Assembly: GCA_014155875.1 (NCBI GenBank) | Contig: JACEFZ010017624.1 | Coordinates: 198,501 to 262,500 of the forward strand | Reading direction: 5' to 3' | From: Cepaea nemoralis | Taxonomy: Eukaryota; Mollusca; Gastropoda; Stylommatophora; Helicidae | Length of the DNA: 64,000 nt | In this document: positions 33,413-44,328 of the stretch, piece after piece | How positions within the stretch are numbered: the stretch's first letter is position 1 | How the letters are laid out: every line of letters starts with the position of its first letter | The notes under the pieces: generated by a model | What the model was told of the DNA's origin: nothing | Databases searched by the model: none | The model's input: the letters and a program-made list of their open reading frames with translations, nothing else | Translations under genes and position numbers: made by a program

Positions 33413-36400
33413 TTCTTCTTCTTCTTCTTCGTTCATCCGGAGTTTTTTTTCGGACGTGATTGCGTTGTGCCTGTTTACAGCAGAGCTGCGTTCTTGCGCC
33501 GTTAAGCCGACACATCCGGCTTCTGCGGGCATTTGTTGACCGGGTTAACCTTCCCGGGGGGGGTTCTTAGGACGTTAGACTCTCACTGTTGCGGTGTTAT
33601 CTCCCATCCCAGCTGGCCCATATAGAACAGCCAAAGGCATCCTGGTCGGCCCTCAAGGGAAGGCAGGGGCAGACCATGGGCATTCTCCGCCATCCAAGGA
33701 GGCTTCCATAATTGCAGAGCCAACACACAGCGCTCTGGTACTGGGCTCACCCAAGGAATCGTCACGTCCTGCACATGGCTGCTTAGCCTCACTTCCGTAT
33801 ATTGGGCCTTCCGTTCACCATAGGCTGTTCTTCCAGAAGCCAGAAGAATGCTGTTTGCAGATGACATCCACGCAGTGAGCTTTCGATTCGGACTTTCCAC
33901 GTAATGGATTTGCTATCCAAGCAATATTCCATTTTGTGCCACTAGGACACTTTTCCCACCTTTTATGAAGCCCACACAGTGAGCTTTCGATTCGGACTTT
34001 CCACGTAATGGATTTGCTATCCAAGCAATATTCCATTTCATGCCTCTGGGAGGCTTGTGTAACCGACATCCCTGTGGTATGAAGTGTGGCAGTCTAAATA
34101 CTTCTTAATGTACATTTAAATGTCAACCTGAATACAGTTAAAGTAAGCTGCAGTCGACTTGAGCTTGTTGATATCTCCATAGAGCTTGTCCTCGAATGAA
34201 GCAGGTGTGGGCCAAAATATCTTTCTCTGTTCTGCATATATTGGGCACTCTTGCAGCAAATGTTTAGCTGTCATTTTACCAGTTCCACAATTACATTCAT
34301 CTGTATCTCCTATCTTTAGTTTGTTGAACAAGTGGTATTTCAGCCTGTTATGTCTTGTGCGGAGTCTGAAGATTGCTACTTGTTCTCTTCGGTCGAGTTT
34401 GTAATATGCATCATCCTTCTGGTGGCCTGGATGCTCTGATTCCCATTTGGTTCTATAAGTGCTTTTTATCAACCTCTTTGCCTCATTATAGGTTATGTCT
34501 ATGTCAGGCTGTGGTAGTCGTCCGCCCTCTTTTGCCAGTCTGTCAGCCTCTTCATTTCCAGGTATACTGCAATGTGATGGGATCCACTGTATTATAACTT
34601 TTTTGGATTTCTGGCATAGACCATGGAGTGCTGCTCTTAGGTCAGCTAGTTCTGTGCTGTTTTTGCTCTTCAGTATTGAGACAGCTGACTTTGCATCTGT
34701 GAAGATAGCTATTTGCGTCTCTTTATTTTCCTCCATCAAGAGCATTTCTGCTGCAGTTTTCAGAGCCTCTACCTCCGCTTTGAAGTTACTTGAGAACTTT
34801 CCAGTTGCCACTGAATGTGTTTTTTTCACTCCATTTTTTAAATTTAGGAGAATTCCTCCTCCTCCATTCTCTACTGAATTTTTGGCTGATCCATCTGTAT
34901 ATGCATGGGTCCAATTGCTGCTTGGGTAATGTTCTTTTATGTAGTTTAGGGTTATTTCTCTTCTTTCGGTTTCATGCTGAGTGTTCTTTTTCTCAATACC
35001 AGGAATGTTTTCTATCATCTCAGGCAGTTGCTGCTGTCTCCAAGCTGGGAACTTGTCTGCATTGTAAATGGGTTTGACTGTTGATATGTTAAGTATGGGA
35101 TCTGCCCTAATCTTTCGTTTTGCAGTTTCTACAAAGTTGCTACGCTTCAGTCTTCCCTTTCCAAAACCACTAAACCTTTTATACATAGGGTGGTCTGTCA
35201 ATCTTCTAAATTTTTCAGCTTGTTGCTGGGCTCTGCTATCTCTTCTATCCTGCATTGGTTGTAAACAAGTGATCTTTTCTAATTCATTAATAGGCGTTGT
35301 CTTCAGGCTTCCAGTTATGATTCGCATTCCTTGATTTTGGACTCTACTTATTTTGTTAAAGTTTGACTTAGCTGCTGTTGCCCAAGCTGCAATGCCATAT
35401 TCCAGTACTGGCCTCACCCGTCCAGTATATAACTTCTTGAGAACTTTCTCATCTGCTCCCCACGTTGTACCAGCAAGCTTTTTCATGATTGCCATTCTTT
35501 GCCTTGCTCTTGTTCGATTTTTCTCAACCTGTGTCTTCCATGTCAGGCGACGATCAAAGGTGACTCCTAGATAGTTTGGATTTTCTTCATGGCGCAATAT
35601 TTTTCCATTCAATACCAGCTTAGGTTGCTGAGTTTTAGTTGAGAGGGAGAACACTGTGCATGTTGTTTTCTCCTCACTTATCTTCACTAGCCATGATTTT
35701 GACCAGTCCTCTAGCGCTAATAGGGCTTGCTGTATTCTGCTGTTAGCTGTACTAATATATTCTTCAGATGTCCATATGGCTAGGTCATCTGCAAAGGATG
35801 ATGTGTGTACTCTGGCTGGAAAATTTTCCGTGATGTCATTTATATATGCTAGGAATAATGTTGGTGAAAGAACTCCTCCTTGGGGGACACCTTGCTCCAA
35901 TAGCATCATTTTGCTGGTTTGTCCTTGTACTTTTGTCCTGGCAGTTCTGTTCTCAAGGTAGTGGCTGATCCATTTGTACATTTTCCCACAAACATGCATT
36001 TTTTGCAGTTTTACTTTCAGTCCTTCCTTCCATACTTTATCAAATGCTTTTTCTAAATCTATCCAGACCGCTAGTGTGTGCTTTTTCTCTTGGAAGGCAT
36101 CCTCTATTTCCTGAGCTATATAGGTTATTTGATCTTCAGTGGATCTGTACTTTCTGAATCCTGCTTGGTGAGGTGTTAAGAGTTGGTTTTCTTCCAGATG
36201 CCATGTTAGCCTGCCATTGATAATGCGTTCCATTAATTTTCCTACACAGCTAAGAAGACTGATAGGTCGATAGCCATTTGGTTCTTCCAGGTCTTTTCCT
36301 TTCTTTGGGACTGGTATTAGTATAGCTTCCTTCCATGCCTGTGGGACTATTCCCCTCTTCCAGCTGTAATTTAGGACTGCTAGTAGTTTCTTTTTTGCCT

Positions 36401-37948
36401 TAGTGCCTAGTCCTATTAGCATTTCATTTGTGATTCCATCCTTTCCTGGTGATGTCTTCTTTTTTAGGGTATTCATTGCCTGTTCCATTTCTTCCATTGT
36501 TAGATTTGCCATCATATATTCTGCTGCTGTCTCTGTATATCTATGATGTATCTGTTTATCTTTGATTGCTTTCTTCTGTTCGGCTGTAATATCAATGTGG
36601 TTTGCACTGGCATAGTGTTCCATTAGTGCATTTGCAGCCTTTTTTCCTGTAAGCAAGGCATTTCCTTGTTTAATTGTTATTTGTTTGTTTCTAGGTCCTT
36701 CATTGTTCATGGCTTTCACTAGTTTCCATAGTTTGTTTCCATCCCTGTCAAAATTCAGGTGTTCTGTTTTTTTCCTCCAACAATCTCTTGTTGTTTGATT
36801 TACTGTTCTTTTATATTTTGCTGAGATGGCTTTGAGAGAGATGTTCGCTTCAGTTGTTTGTTCTCTCTCTGCGGTCTTCCTAGCATCTTCAACTTTGTCC
36901 TCCAAAATTTGTAGTTCTTCAGTCCAGTATGGTTTGTAATTTTTCCTCGCTCCTCTTGGAATAGACTCAGTGGCCGCCTGTATTATTGCTCTGTTTAGAC
37001 TTTCCACCATTTGCTTCATGTTGCCATATCGTGTATTTATGTTTTCACAATATTTGTCTGTTAGTATGGCAAATCTGTCCCAATCTGCTCGTTTGTAATT
37101 CCAACGGGGCAAAGGCTTTTGCTTCTGTGGAACATACTCCATATTTATTACAAGCTTGATTGGTCTGTGGTCACTACCTGCTAATTGGTCAAGCACATGG
37201 CGATCGATTTTGTGGAGGATGTCTCCTGTGCAGAAAGCTAAGTCTGGAGTAGAAGTGGTAAGCCATCTTCTGGAGTAGAAGCTCGGTGTGTCATCCGCTT
37301 TGTTGAGTAGATGGAGATTTGAGTCTATTTCCCAGTCCTCCACTTCATCTCCTCTTTTGTCAGTATCTGGGTATCCCCATCTTTCTGAACGGCTATTAAA
37401 GTCTCCGACAACAATGCAATTTGTGTCAGTTATTTCCATGTTTGAGAGTGTAAGATCCTTATCTGCCGGGCTATACAGATTGTAAATTCTTATTTTCACG
37501 TCCTTTATCATTATATCAACACCTATAATTTCCGTTTGGTTGTCAGAGATCACAGATACTTCGCTGCAAGGTATTGTATTTCGTGTAAGTATTACAACTC
37601 CTCCTTTGTGTCTTTCGCGGTCGAAACGTGTGGCCTGATATCCCTGAACTGAAAATGTGCGATTGGCGTTGAGGTGTGTCTCTTGAATGCATGCCACATC
37701 TATTCTATCTTTATGAAGACGCTGTGTTAGGGAGGCTTTCTTGTTATAAACTTCTTCTGCATTCCATTGTAGTATGTTGAGTGTCCGGGGTGTTTGGTCA
37801 ATAGCTCTTAACCTACTCCTCTGTGCCTTGACTCCACAGCACAGGGGAAGGTGACCACCAGTAGTCATGGGTGGACCCCCTCGAGGCAGGGGGCCCGGCA
37901 CTATCACCGCCTGATGGGACTTCACGGGATTAGCACCATAACGATTAA
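33413..37948 (-). mobile_element. I/Nimb-type LINE, 5'-truncated, with perfect target duplication
   Basis: The direct repeat gcccgttgttc occurs at 33402-33412 and 37949-37959 and bounds the element exactly. On the minus strand it starts near the ORF1-ORF2 junction, carries an intact ORF2, then a 3' UTR containing a tandem repeat, and ends in a (GAA)n tail (plus-strand TTC run at 33411-33430). Two more truncated copies with the same 3' end lie at 50473-51096 and 7446-7600. The perfect duplication and open frame suggest a recent insertion. ORF1 is missing, so this copy is not autonomous. Confidence 0.85.
33870..34062 (-). repeat. Tandem repeat of about 104 bp in LINE 3' UTR
   Basis: Two units starting at gtgagctttcgattcggac (33875 and 33979) share gtaatggatttgctatccaa and gcaatattccattt. 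The same two-unit structure is present in the truncated copy at 50.93-51.09 kb, so it belongs to the element. Confidence 0.85.
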
Positions 37949-37961
37949 GCCCGTTGTTCAA
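34116..37961 (-). CDS. ORF2 polyprotein of I-type LINE: endonuclease, reverse transcriptase, RNase H
   Basis: Numbering from the 5' limit of the frame, the domains run in order. The EEP endonuclease covers about 60-275 (LNILQWNAEE, QETH at 93-96, GDFN at 186-189, SDHRPI at 263-268). The RT covers about 535-800 (GYRPISLLSCVGK, catalytic DLEKAFD near 635, GVPQGGVLSP near 691, FADD at 723-726). The RNase H lies near 1030-1160 with all acidic residues visible (YTDGS, EVEAL, FTDAKSAV, NEEADRLAK). A CxC-H-C knuckle (CNCGTG...HLLQEC) lies near the end. It would nick target DNA, reverse-transcribe its mRNA and remove the RNA strand. The frame has no stop. Its first codons lie in the target duplication and flank, and the first in-frame ATG is codon 32, so the 5' start is accidental. 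About 1,250 codons matches full-length ORF2 of the I group. Confidence 0.9.
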   Translation of the reverse strand: MNNGLNRYGANPVKSHQAVIVPGPLPRGGPPMTTGGHLPLCCGVKAQRSRLRAIDQTPRTLNILQWNAEEVYNKKASLTQRLHKDRIDVACIQETHLNANRTFSVQGYQATRFDRERHKGGVVILTRNTIPCSEVSVISDNQTEIIGVDIMIKDVKIRIYNLYSPADKDLTLSNMEITDTNCIVVGDFNSRSERWGYPDTDKRGDEVEDWEIDSNLHLLNKADDTPSFYSRRWLTTSTPDLAFCTGDILHKIDRHVLDQLAGSDHRPIKLVINMEYVPQKQKPLPRWNYKRADWDRFAILTDKYCENINTRYGNMKQMVESLNRAIIQAATESIPRGARKNYKPYWTEELQILEDKVEDARKTAEREQTTEANISLKAISAKYKRTVNQTTRDCWRKKTEHLNFDRDGNKLWKLVKAMNNEGPRNKQITIKQGNALLTGKKAANALMEHYASANHIDITAEQKKAIKDKQIHHRYTETAAEYMMANLTMEEMEQAMNTLKKKTSPGKDGITNEMLIGLGTKAKKKLLAVLNYSWKRGIVPQAWKEAILIPVPKKGKDLEEPNGYRPISLLSCVGKLMERIINGRLTWHLEENQLLTPHQAGFRKYRSTEDQITYIAQEIEDAFQEKKHTLAVWIDLEKAFDKVWKEGLKVKLQKMHVCGKMYKWISHYLENRTARTKVQGQTSKMMLLEQGVPQGGVLSPTLFLAYINDITENFPARVHTSSFADDLAIWTSEEYISTANSRIQQALLALEDWSKSWLVKISEEKTTCTVFSLSTKTQQPKLVLNGKILRHEENPNYLGVTFDRRLTWKTQVEKNRTRARQRMAIMKKLAGTTWGADEKVLKKLYTGRVRPVLEYGIAAWATAAKSNFNKISRVQNQGMRIITGSLKTTPINELEKITCLQPMQDRRDSRAQQQAEKFRRLTDHPMYKRFSGFGKGRLKRSNFVETAKRKIRADPILNISTVKPIYNADKFPAWRQQQLPEMIENIPGIEKKNTQHETERREITLNYIKEHYPSSNWTHAYTDGSAKNSVENGGGGILLNLKNGVKKTHSVATGKFSSNFKAEVEALKTAAEMLLMEENKETQIAIFTDAKSAVSILKSKNSTELADLRAALHGLCQKSKKVIIQWIPSHCSIPGNEEADRLAKEGGRLPQPDIDITYNEAKRLIKSTYRTKWESEHPGHQKDDAYYKLDRREQVAIFRLRTRHNRLKYHLFNKLKIGDTDECNCGTGKMTAKHLLQECPIYAEQRKIFWPTPASFEDKLYGDINKLKSTAAYFNCIQVDI

Positions 37962-38044
37962 TTAATCACATTAATCATGAAAAATGTGGTTTATGAAAGT
38001 AACTATTACATTACATATTCATGCATTTCATAATGATGACACCT

Positions 38045-38515
38045 ATATCTAGACTGAGAGTGGAGGTGGGGGCGGCCACTGCTGCTGGAGGATCAACAAG
38101 GAAGCATCTGTTGGATCTTTTCCCCAATGACATGCTGGTGTGGTGGGAAACGAACAGACGGACAGATTGAGTGTCTCTGCGCCCCTTGATGGGGTACTGG
38201 TGCAGGATAAGGCAGACGTGGTCGGGGGCCATTGAGATCGTGTATATAGAAGAAGTACAGATAAATCATCATAGGCTAGAAAGAACGGTGCGACAGGGAG
38301 TGCCCAGAGGATCTTCCCGACACTCAGCACTCCGAGGGAAGGTCAAACGGACGCATAATCAGACTGCGATTGGCACCATCAGTATTGGGACTCTTCGCTG
38401 GTTATTGAAGATGAGGATGGAGCACGTATGGAAATGTCTCGAGTGCTGTAATGTCGGCTCTCGACTCATCACCCAGCTAAATTTAACTCAACACAACTCA
38501 ACTCATCTCATCATA
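38045..38515 (+). mobile_element. LINE D 3' end (post-RNase H region)
   Basis: Plus-strand fragments read GVVGNEQTD (end of RNase H) and further on TISIGTLRWLLKMRMEHVWKC. The last part, with ggctctcgactcatcac and repeated aactcaac, is shared with 40.8-40.92 kb, 43.4-43.52 kb and, inverted, 59.95-60.0 kb. Confidence 0.65.
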
Positions 38516-39147
38516 TATCCTTGACTTACCTTTATGAAGTTCACAGTGAAATATGCTTTTAAAAGACATAAATACAGTATTGCGCAATTTAAGGTACGGT
38601 AATTAATATCGTGAGGAAGTAAAATAGCAATTAATTAAACCAGAAGTGGGAAAATACCATAATATGCCTGCATTTCAATATTTTTACCAGAGCTGGAAAT
38701 ACATAAACATGTTGATGACGTGAAAGCCTATATTCTCAGCAAAAACGAGAAAATTGGAAATTGATGTATCCAATACACTCTACACATAATTACGAAAATG
38801 AGATGAGATAGAGAAGGAAAGGTTGCAGCAGAGTCAGCAGAAATAGAATAGTGAGACAATAGCATGTGCGAGATAGTCAGGTTTGAACAAATAGTCATAG
38901 GTAGAGAGTGTCATGTGCCAGATAGTCAGTTTTGAACAAACAGCCATGAGGTACTTTGTTTAATGCGTATTTTGTGGTCTAAAATTAAACTGATGTTGAA
39001 GTGTGCTCAGAATGTTTATATGTGTACCTGAGTAGTCAAGACACTTTCTCAACGAGCTGATTCTTGGCTTAGGCAAACGCTGACAAACTTGTCACGCTCG
39101 CTCTATTTGACCTCCAACATAGTCCACAAAAGTGCTACTACTGTAGA
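38516..39147. other. Intergenic with a short tandem duplication
   Basis: AT-rich, no gene seen. Around 38865-38950 a block of about 55 bp (gatagtcag.tttgaacaaa) is duplicated in tandem. Confidence 0.45.
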
Positions 39148-39295
39148 GTGTATTTTTAATGACTGTGCAGTTTTTGAAAATATTGCTGGTCCAAGTTTTG
39201 TATCCACCCTCTGTAAAGTTCGTGCAACGTAATAGGCAAATACAAAACGTGGACTGGCAATATTTGCAAACACGACACAGTCATTTAAAATACAC
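39148..39295. mobile_element. Fold-back MITE, copy 1
   Basis: A 148-bp element whose two halves are near-complete inverted repeats: gtgtatttttaatgactgtg at the left against cacagtcatttaaaatacac at the right. The inner blocks ccaagttttgtat and atacaaaacgtgg also pair. A second copy of equal length lies at 46979-47126. Confidence 0.8.
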
Positions 39296-39309
39296 CTTGT
39301 ACTAGTAGT

Positions 39310-39470
39310 TGTCACTACATGTGAATGCACTAGACTGATTTTGCGTGAGGGTTAGCTTTCCCGATTACCAGTGCCCCTCACCACCAGCCAACCCTTCTCC
39401 AACTTCTGAGATATTTAATAAATTACGCCCCCTAGCCGAGGACGAGAAGGAAACTTTGAAGTCCAGCTGA
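39310..39470 (-). mobile_element. SINE family 3 fragment
   Basis: Minus-strand order: gaatgcactagactgatttt, cccctcaccaccagccaacc, cgaggacgagaag. Confidence 0.6.
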
Positions 39471-39929
39471 ATGAATCAGGAACGAACCCAATAGGCTGCA
39501 GTCAGAAAAAAAAAAGTTTATAAGCGTTGCACCGCTCAACCACGTCGACTTCTTCCATATGGGTAGGTGACAAAGAGGAAGTCTCTCCCTCGTACTAAAA
39601 TGAAATAATGTAACCCAACAGGTACTCTTCTCTCCGACAAAGACGTACATGGATATTCTGTGCCAGTCATGCTGAAGACAGACCACATTTGTCGGTTTCG
39701 GAGTGTCAGTTGTTGGAACGCTCATGAAGGATACAGTAGACATCCCGAAGACCATTTATGAACAATGCTTGTTGGAGACTCAATGACAGATGCAACAACA
39801 TGTTTAAGAATGCTTACGTTTGGACTTCAGTGTGGTTCTTGCAAGGAAGGTTCCATGACAGGATGTGTCCGATGTGTATTGAGACAAGAACCGACACCAC
39901 AGCACTCGGGGCATTCTTATGCGTGCTCC

Positions 39930-40920
39930 GTCCTCATCTGCAACAGCCAGTGAAGAGTCCCAATACTAATGGTACTAACAGAAACCTGATTATTTGTCTG
40001 TTTGGCTTTTTCCCCGGAGTGCTCCCTGCAGTACCAATCTCTACAGGCAATGATGGTCTATCTGTTCTGCATTATACACATGATCCCAAAGGACCCCAAC
40101 GACATCTGCTGTATCATCCACAAATACCCCACCCAGGGGTGCAGTCCCAGCCAATCTGTCCGCCTGCTCATTTCTTACCACACCAACATGTCCTGGGGAA
40201 AAATCAAAAGATGCTCTATGTGTTAAAAGTCGCTTAAAACGTCGACAGGGTCGACTTCATTGCACCGGGATTTTATCCCATATGGCTCGGTCTCTTTCCG
40301 CAGCGTGGAAAGCGTCGCACAAAGCACGAACTCCGTAGCTCTACCGACAACCCACAGGAGTCTCCGAAAAATTTCACTCGTGAACCGAAGGACACGGCCC
40401 GGAATCGAACCCCAAACTTCGGAGCCCGAGTCAAACGGCTTGACCACTTCGCCACTTCGCCACAGAGACTCCTGCTCTATGTGTTTGATTGTTGAATGGA
40501 ATCAGTTTCATGTGGAATTGCTTTTCTCGCTTCAGTGGTCACAGATTGTGAGAGTTATATGGATCTCTTGTCATGGCTATGAGGGGCGCGGGGAAATGAA
40601 CAGGCTGATAGGCTGGTAGGGAATGCACCTTTGGTAGTAGATTACTTATGGACATGGGAGAGGTGGTCTTGTGCCGGTAGGACCAGATGGAGATGCGGGA
40701 GAACAGACTGAGAGGCCGCATGTGGAAAGAATGAGATTGCGGGGGATAGACAGAGGTTCTGGAAGAATCTCAAAACTGAGAAGGAAGACAGGGAGAACGT
40801 TCAGTCAGATAGCGGTGGGAACGATTAGTAGTATGACCCTTCGCTGGCTGTTGAACGAGGGAACGGGGCGCGTATGAGAACGTACTGAGTGCAGTGATGT
40901 CAGTCCTTAGCTCACCTCAA
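39930..40920. mobile_element. Two LINE D fragments head to head, split by a SINE
   Basis: 39930-40211 reads in minus orientation: in the text ccctgcagtaccaatctcta and catgtcctgggg it matches 60.4-60.6 kb. 40486-40920 reads in plus orientation: an RNase H remnant (CHGYEGRGEMNRL), GRTFSQIAVGTISSMTLRWLL, and the shared 3' end. The family 1 SINE at 40225-40472 lies within it. Confidence 0.6.
40225..40472 (-). mobile_element. SINE family 1 with perfect 13-bp target duplication
   Basis: The direct repeat tgctctatgtgtt lies at 40212-40224 and 40473-40485. On the minus strand the element has box A gtggcgaagtggcgaagtgg (partly duplicated), box B gggttcgattcc, the family body, and the end gtcgacgttttaagcgac. 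Confidence 0.9.
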
Positions 40921-40934
40921 CATAACCACTGACG

Positions 40935-41290
40935 TACCGGAACAAGCAGCTTCTATACGTTGTCACACATACCGGAACAATCAGCTTTTATACGTTGTCA
41001 CACTTGCCTAAACAATCAGCTTGTATACGTTGTCACACTTGCCTAAATAATCAGCTTCTATACGTTGTCACACTTGCCTAAACAATCAGCTTCTATACGT
41101 TGTCACACTTACTGGAGCAATCAGCTTCTACACGTTGTCACACTTACTGGAGAAATCAGTTTCAACACGTTGTCACATTTACTGGAGCAATCAGCTTCTA
41201 TACGTTGTCACACTTACTGGAGCAATCAGCTTCTACACGTTGTCACACTTACTGGAGAAATCATTTCAACACGTTGCGACACTTACTGAG
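40935..41290. repeat. 35-bp minisatellite, about ten units
   Basis: Units of the type cttctacacgttgtcacact plus tactggagcaatcag. Early units carry gcctaaacaatcagc and later ones actggagaaatcag. Confidence 0.9.
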
Positions 41291-41620
41291 ACAGCCTATG
41301 GGTTTTCCCGGAGTGCTAAGATATGGATTCTCAGATACCAAGCAAAAACGAAGAATAATCATTGTGACTGAGCAGACAAAAATCGCTCCTATACACCTGT
41401 AATGTATGAGTCATGGAGATCTGGAGATCAAATCCCGCCTTTAATAACGTGTTTCACGATGGCTTCTTTGCGCGTATGGTCTGCAACAGACAATTGTGAC
41501 AATTCCCCCCCCCCCCCTTTTTCCCCCACTCCGCATCCCCCACCCTTACATATGCTGTGTTATCGGATATCTGGATGAAGCTGGTTATCATTTCTCGATG
41601 TTTGCTTGCCCACTGCTCAC
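41291..41620. other. Intergenic, no gene recognised
   Basis: Contains a C-run at 41505-41517 and nothing recognisable as a gene. Confidence 0.4.
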
Positions 41621-41624
41621 TCAG

Positions 41625-41830
41625 AGGTCGGCGTGGCCGTAAGTTTTTATGCGCTTGTGATTCAACTTCCGGTGCGCTGACGGGCTCAATCTCTACACCG
41701 GCCAAGTGGATTTCAGTGTTACTTCTCGTTCAGACAGCAATGGCAGACTAGTGACAGTAACATTGCCCAGTAAGTCAAAAAATGGGTGGGGTTGACAGCG
41801 ACGTCCTAAATAAGGGACATGCAAAACGTG
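41625..41830 (+). mobile_element. SINE with shared core
   Basis: The head has ggcgtggccgtaagt and a box-B-like gggctcaatctc. The core reads agcaatggcagactagtgac. The tail ttgacagcgacgtcctaaat ends in gggacatgcaaa. Confidence 0.6.
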
Positions 41831-41887
41831 GTACTGTTGAAGCTTTCCCACACGCGTTCTCTGTCTTCTGTTGTCTCTCTTGCCAGG

Positions 41888-41894
41888 TATTTTC

Positions 41895-41927
<33 letters not shown>

Positions 41928-42440
41928 ACACACATATACACACACACACACACAAGGATCGCTTCTGTATTGCCCATCTTGTGTTTGGTACGTGTAATTT
42001 GTCAGGACTTGTGGTTTCGACGAGTCGTCTTGTCGTGCCTGCAACTCTCTGTGTATGAGTGGGTGTGTGTGTGTGGGTGTGTCTCTGTGTGTGGGTGTGT
42101 CTCTGTGTGTGTCTGTGTGTTGGTGTCTGTGTGTGGGTGTCTGTGTATTTGCGTGTGGGTTGTGTCTTGGTGTCTGTGTATGGGTTCTGTGTGTGGGTGT
42201 CTATGTGTGGGTGTTTGTGTGTGTTTATGTCTGTGTGTCTGTGTGTGTAGTTGTGTATCTTTGTGTGTGTGTGTGTGTGTTTTTCTTGTATGTGTATGTG
42301 TTTCTTTGTATGTGTGTTTGCGTCTGTTTGTGTTTGTGTTTATGTGTCTGTATGTGCCTGTGTGTGTCTGTGTGTGTGCGTTTGAGTGTGAGACTGGTCT
42401 GTGTGTCTGAATACGTTTGTGTCTGTGTGTATGTACGTTA
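41888..42440. repeat. (CA)n array and TG-rich degenerate repeat
   Basis: CA dinucleotides at 41889-41955 with cata interruptions, then a unique 100 bp, then a TG-rich stretch at 42055-42440. Cysteine/valine-rich frames here are artefacts. Confidence 0.9.
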
Positions 42441-42469
42441 ATCTGTTCACATTTTCAACATTCTTCTCG

Positions 42470-42765
42470 GCGGTCAGCATGACCGAATGGATAAGAATAC
42501 CAGCTCTTAAACTTCCGACCCTGAAGTAGCGGGTTCATCCCCTACACCTGTCAATTGGACTAAAATATTGACTTCTCGTCCTTGACTGGGGACATATGTT
42601 ACAAGTACCCGACAAGTCAGAGTGGGTTCGTCAGATGACGAGGGATACTGGTAATAAGGAAAGCTGTTCCACACGCAACAATCAGTTCATTGACCTAAAA
42701 GTAGGAGCACTTGTATGGACTGCGCTTGAGTTTAAAAAGAGCGAAAGCAAAGAAATAAAAAAAAA
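42470..42765 (+). mobile_element. SINE family 3, most complete copy
   Basis: The head gcatgaccgaatggataaga and box-B-like gcgggttcatcccc are followed by attgacttctcgtccttgac, agtgggttcgtcagatgacg, aggaaagctgttccacacgc and atggactgcgcttgagttt. It defines the family order used to recognise the fragments. Confidence 0.75.
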
Positions 42766-43240
42766 TTCTTCTCAGAAGCCACATCTGCAACCCTCTCCCC
42801 ACCCCACCCCACTCGGCATTTGATTACTCAGTGCCCAGCATAGACACTCGTGCAGAAGAACTGCTCACACACATCGTTGCAGTCAGGCGATTTTTGTCCC
42901 TTTGTGGTGGTTCTCTGTTTCATGATGTTGATCGTGCTGGACAGAGCGGCCGGATATTACCAGTCGTTTCTTTATCCCCGCCTCACATCTTGCCTCAGAG
43001 ATCGCTGTGTAGCCCACATATTGACAACGAACGACTTGTGCGATTTTTATAACTTTATTATATGCATAGAGCAATTTGGAATTATTGGTTTCTTGGAAGC
43101 TATTAGGCATTCAGTTTCACTAATGTTGGGTAATCCGTTCTTCTTCTTCTTCTTCCTTCTTCTTCTCCTCCTCCTCCACTTTGTCTAATGGGGTTTGTGG
43201 ACTACTGACAGAATAGGCTGCTAAACCTATCAATATATAA
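42766..43240. other. Intergenic, no gene recognised
   Basis: A ttcttcttctt-type run at 43138-43175. Frames up to 112 codons show no recognisable domain. Confidence 0.4.
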
Positions 43241-43244
43241 ATAT

Positions 43245-43390
43245 ATATTGCGCTTCGCTCGCTTTGAACTCAAGCGTAGTCCATACACACTACTTCTAGT
43301 AGTGATAGACTGAATTTTGCGTGTTGATTAGCTTTTCCTAATAACAGTGTCCCTCGCCATCAGGCGAACCCACTCCGATTTCAGAGGTTA
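43245..43390 (-). mobile_element. SINE family 3 fragment (uninterrupted at the LINE A target)
   Basis: Read on the minus strand it runs ttcagtctatcac, tactagaagtagtgtg, tatggactacgcttgagttc. This shows what the family 3 copy at 8.1/11.7 kb looked like before LINE A inserted. Confidence 0.7.
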
Positions 43391-43394
43391 TATC

Positions 43395-43525
43395 ACTATA
43401 TTAAAACTGGTACCATTTGTATTGGCACACTTCGCTGGCTGTTGAAGATGAAGACGGAGAATGTATATCCGGAGTGCTGTGATGTCGGTTCTTGATTCAA
43501 CTTACTCAACTAAACTCAACTCAAC
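43395..43525 (+). mobile_element. LINE D 3' end fragment
   Basis: Shared text: ttggcacacttcgctggctg, ttgaagatgaagacgga, gctgtgatgtcggttcttga, and repeated aactcaact. Confidence 0.6.
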
Positions 43526-44112
43526 TTTCAATGGAATAACAATGTAATATTTCGTTAGACACAGAAAGCTACTTTCACAATGTAAAGTTTCATGTATGGA
43601 TTTACAGGCAAGCGGACTGTCTTCATTCCACCGGGATTCACCCATGTGGCTGGAACAGTTTCCACAGAGAGACATGACGACAATGAAATATTTCACACAA
43701 GACAGTATAATACGTTCACAATGTAATACAGTAAAACCTAAGTTTTCGTCGATAATCTTTCCGAAAACAATCGGCGAAAATCCGGAAGCGACGAAAACCG
43801 GGGCAATTATTTCCTTATGAATCAATGTAAATTAATTCGTTCTAGACACTCCAAAATGCATACCAAAAACACATTGTATAGAGAATAAATATAGTGTTTA
43901 ATACTATTTTTCGGCCCAGACCTGTCCCAACTCGCAGTTTCGCCGTGCCTAGTAACACCCTGTTTGCCAGTGCGCCTCTTGAATGTTTCAAACCACCCTC
44001 TGCTGGCCTTTAAATCAATAAGTACTCTAGCATTCGCCCCAGGCATATTCTAAATGGAATCTGCAATAATCTGGACTTTTCACACATGATTGCCACCGAA
44101 ACAGAATCGCCA

Positions 44113-44152
44113 TCTAACTGTTAGTTTTTTGTTTGTTTGTTTGTTTGTTTGT

Positions 44153-44231
<79 letters not shown>
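44113..44231. repeat. (GTTT)n(TTG)n array inside the Tigger element
   Basis: Seven gttt units run into about 25 ttg units, at the point where the transposase coding region is deleted. Confidence 0.9.
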
Positions 44232-44328
44232 ATTTTTTAAACCAAATTAATAATGACTATTCGACATCTTCAATTGTTTGTGATCTCTGTTTCGTTAGCA
44301 CATTCATGCCTTTCGTTACATTAGTGCA

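Noticed and set aside
33840..33885. Plus-strand string reading LFADDIH, like an RT catalytic box
   Set aside because: It lies in the 3' UTR of the minus-strand LINE and no other RT motif flanks it on the plus strand.
34186..37485. Several plus-strand frames of 60-144 codons
   Set aside because: All lie opposite the intact LINE ORF2.
42000..42045. Minus-strand cgtcgaaacc with an aagtcctgac string, reminiscent of hammerhead parts
   Set aside because: No CUGANGA box lies upstream and stem III cannot pair.
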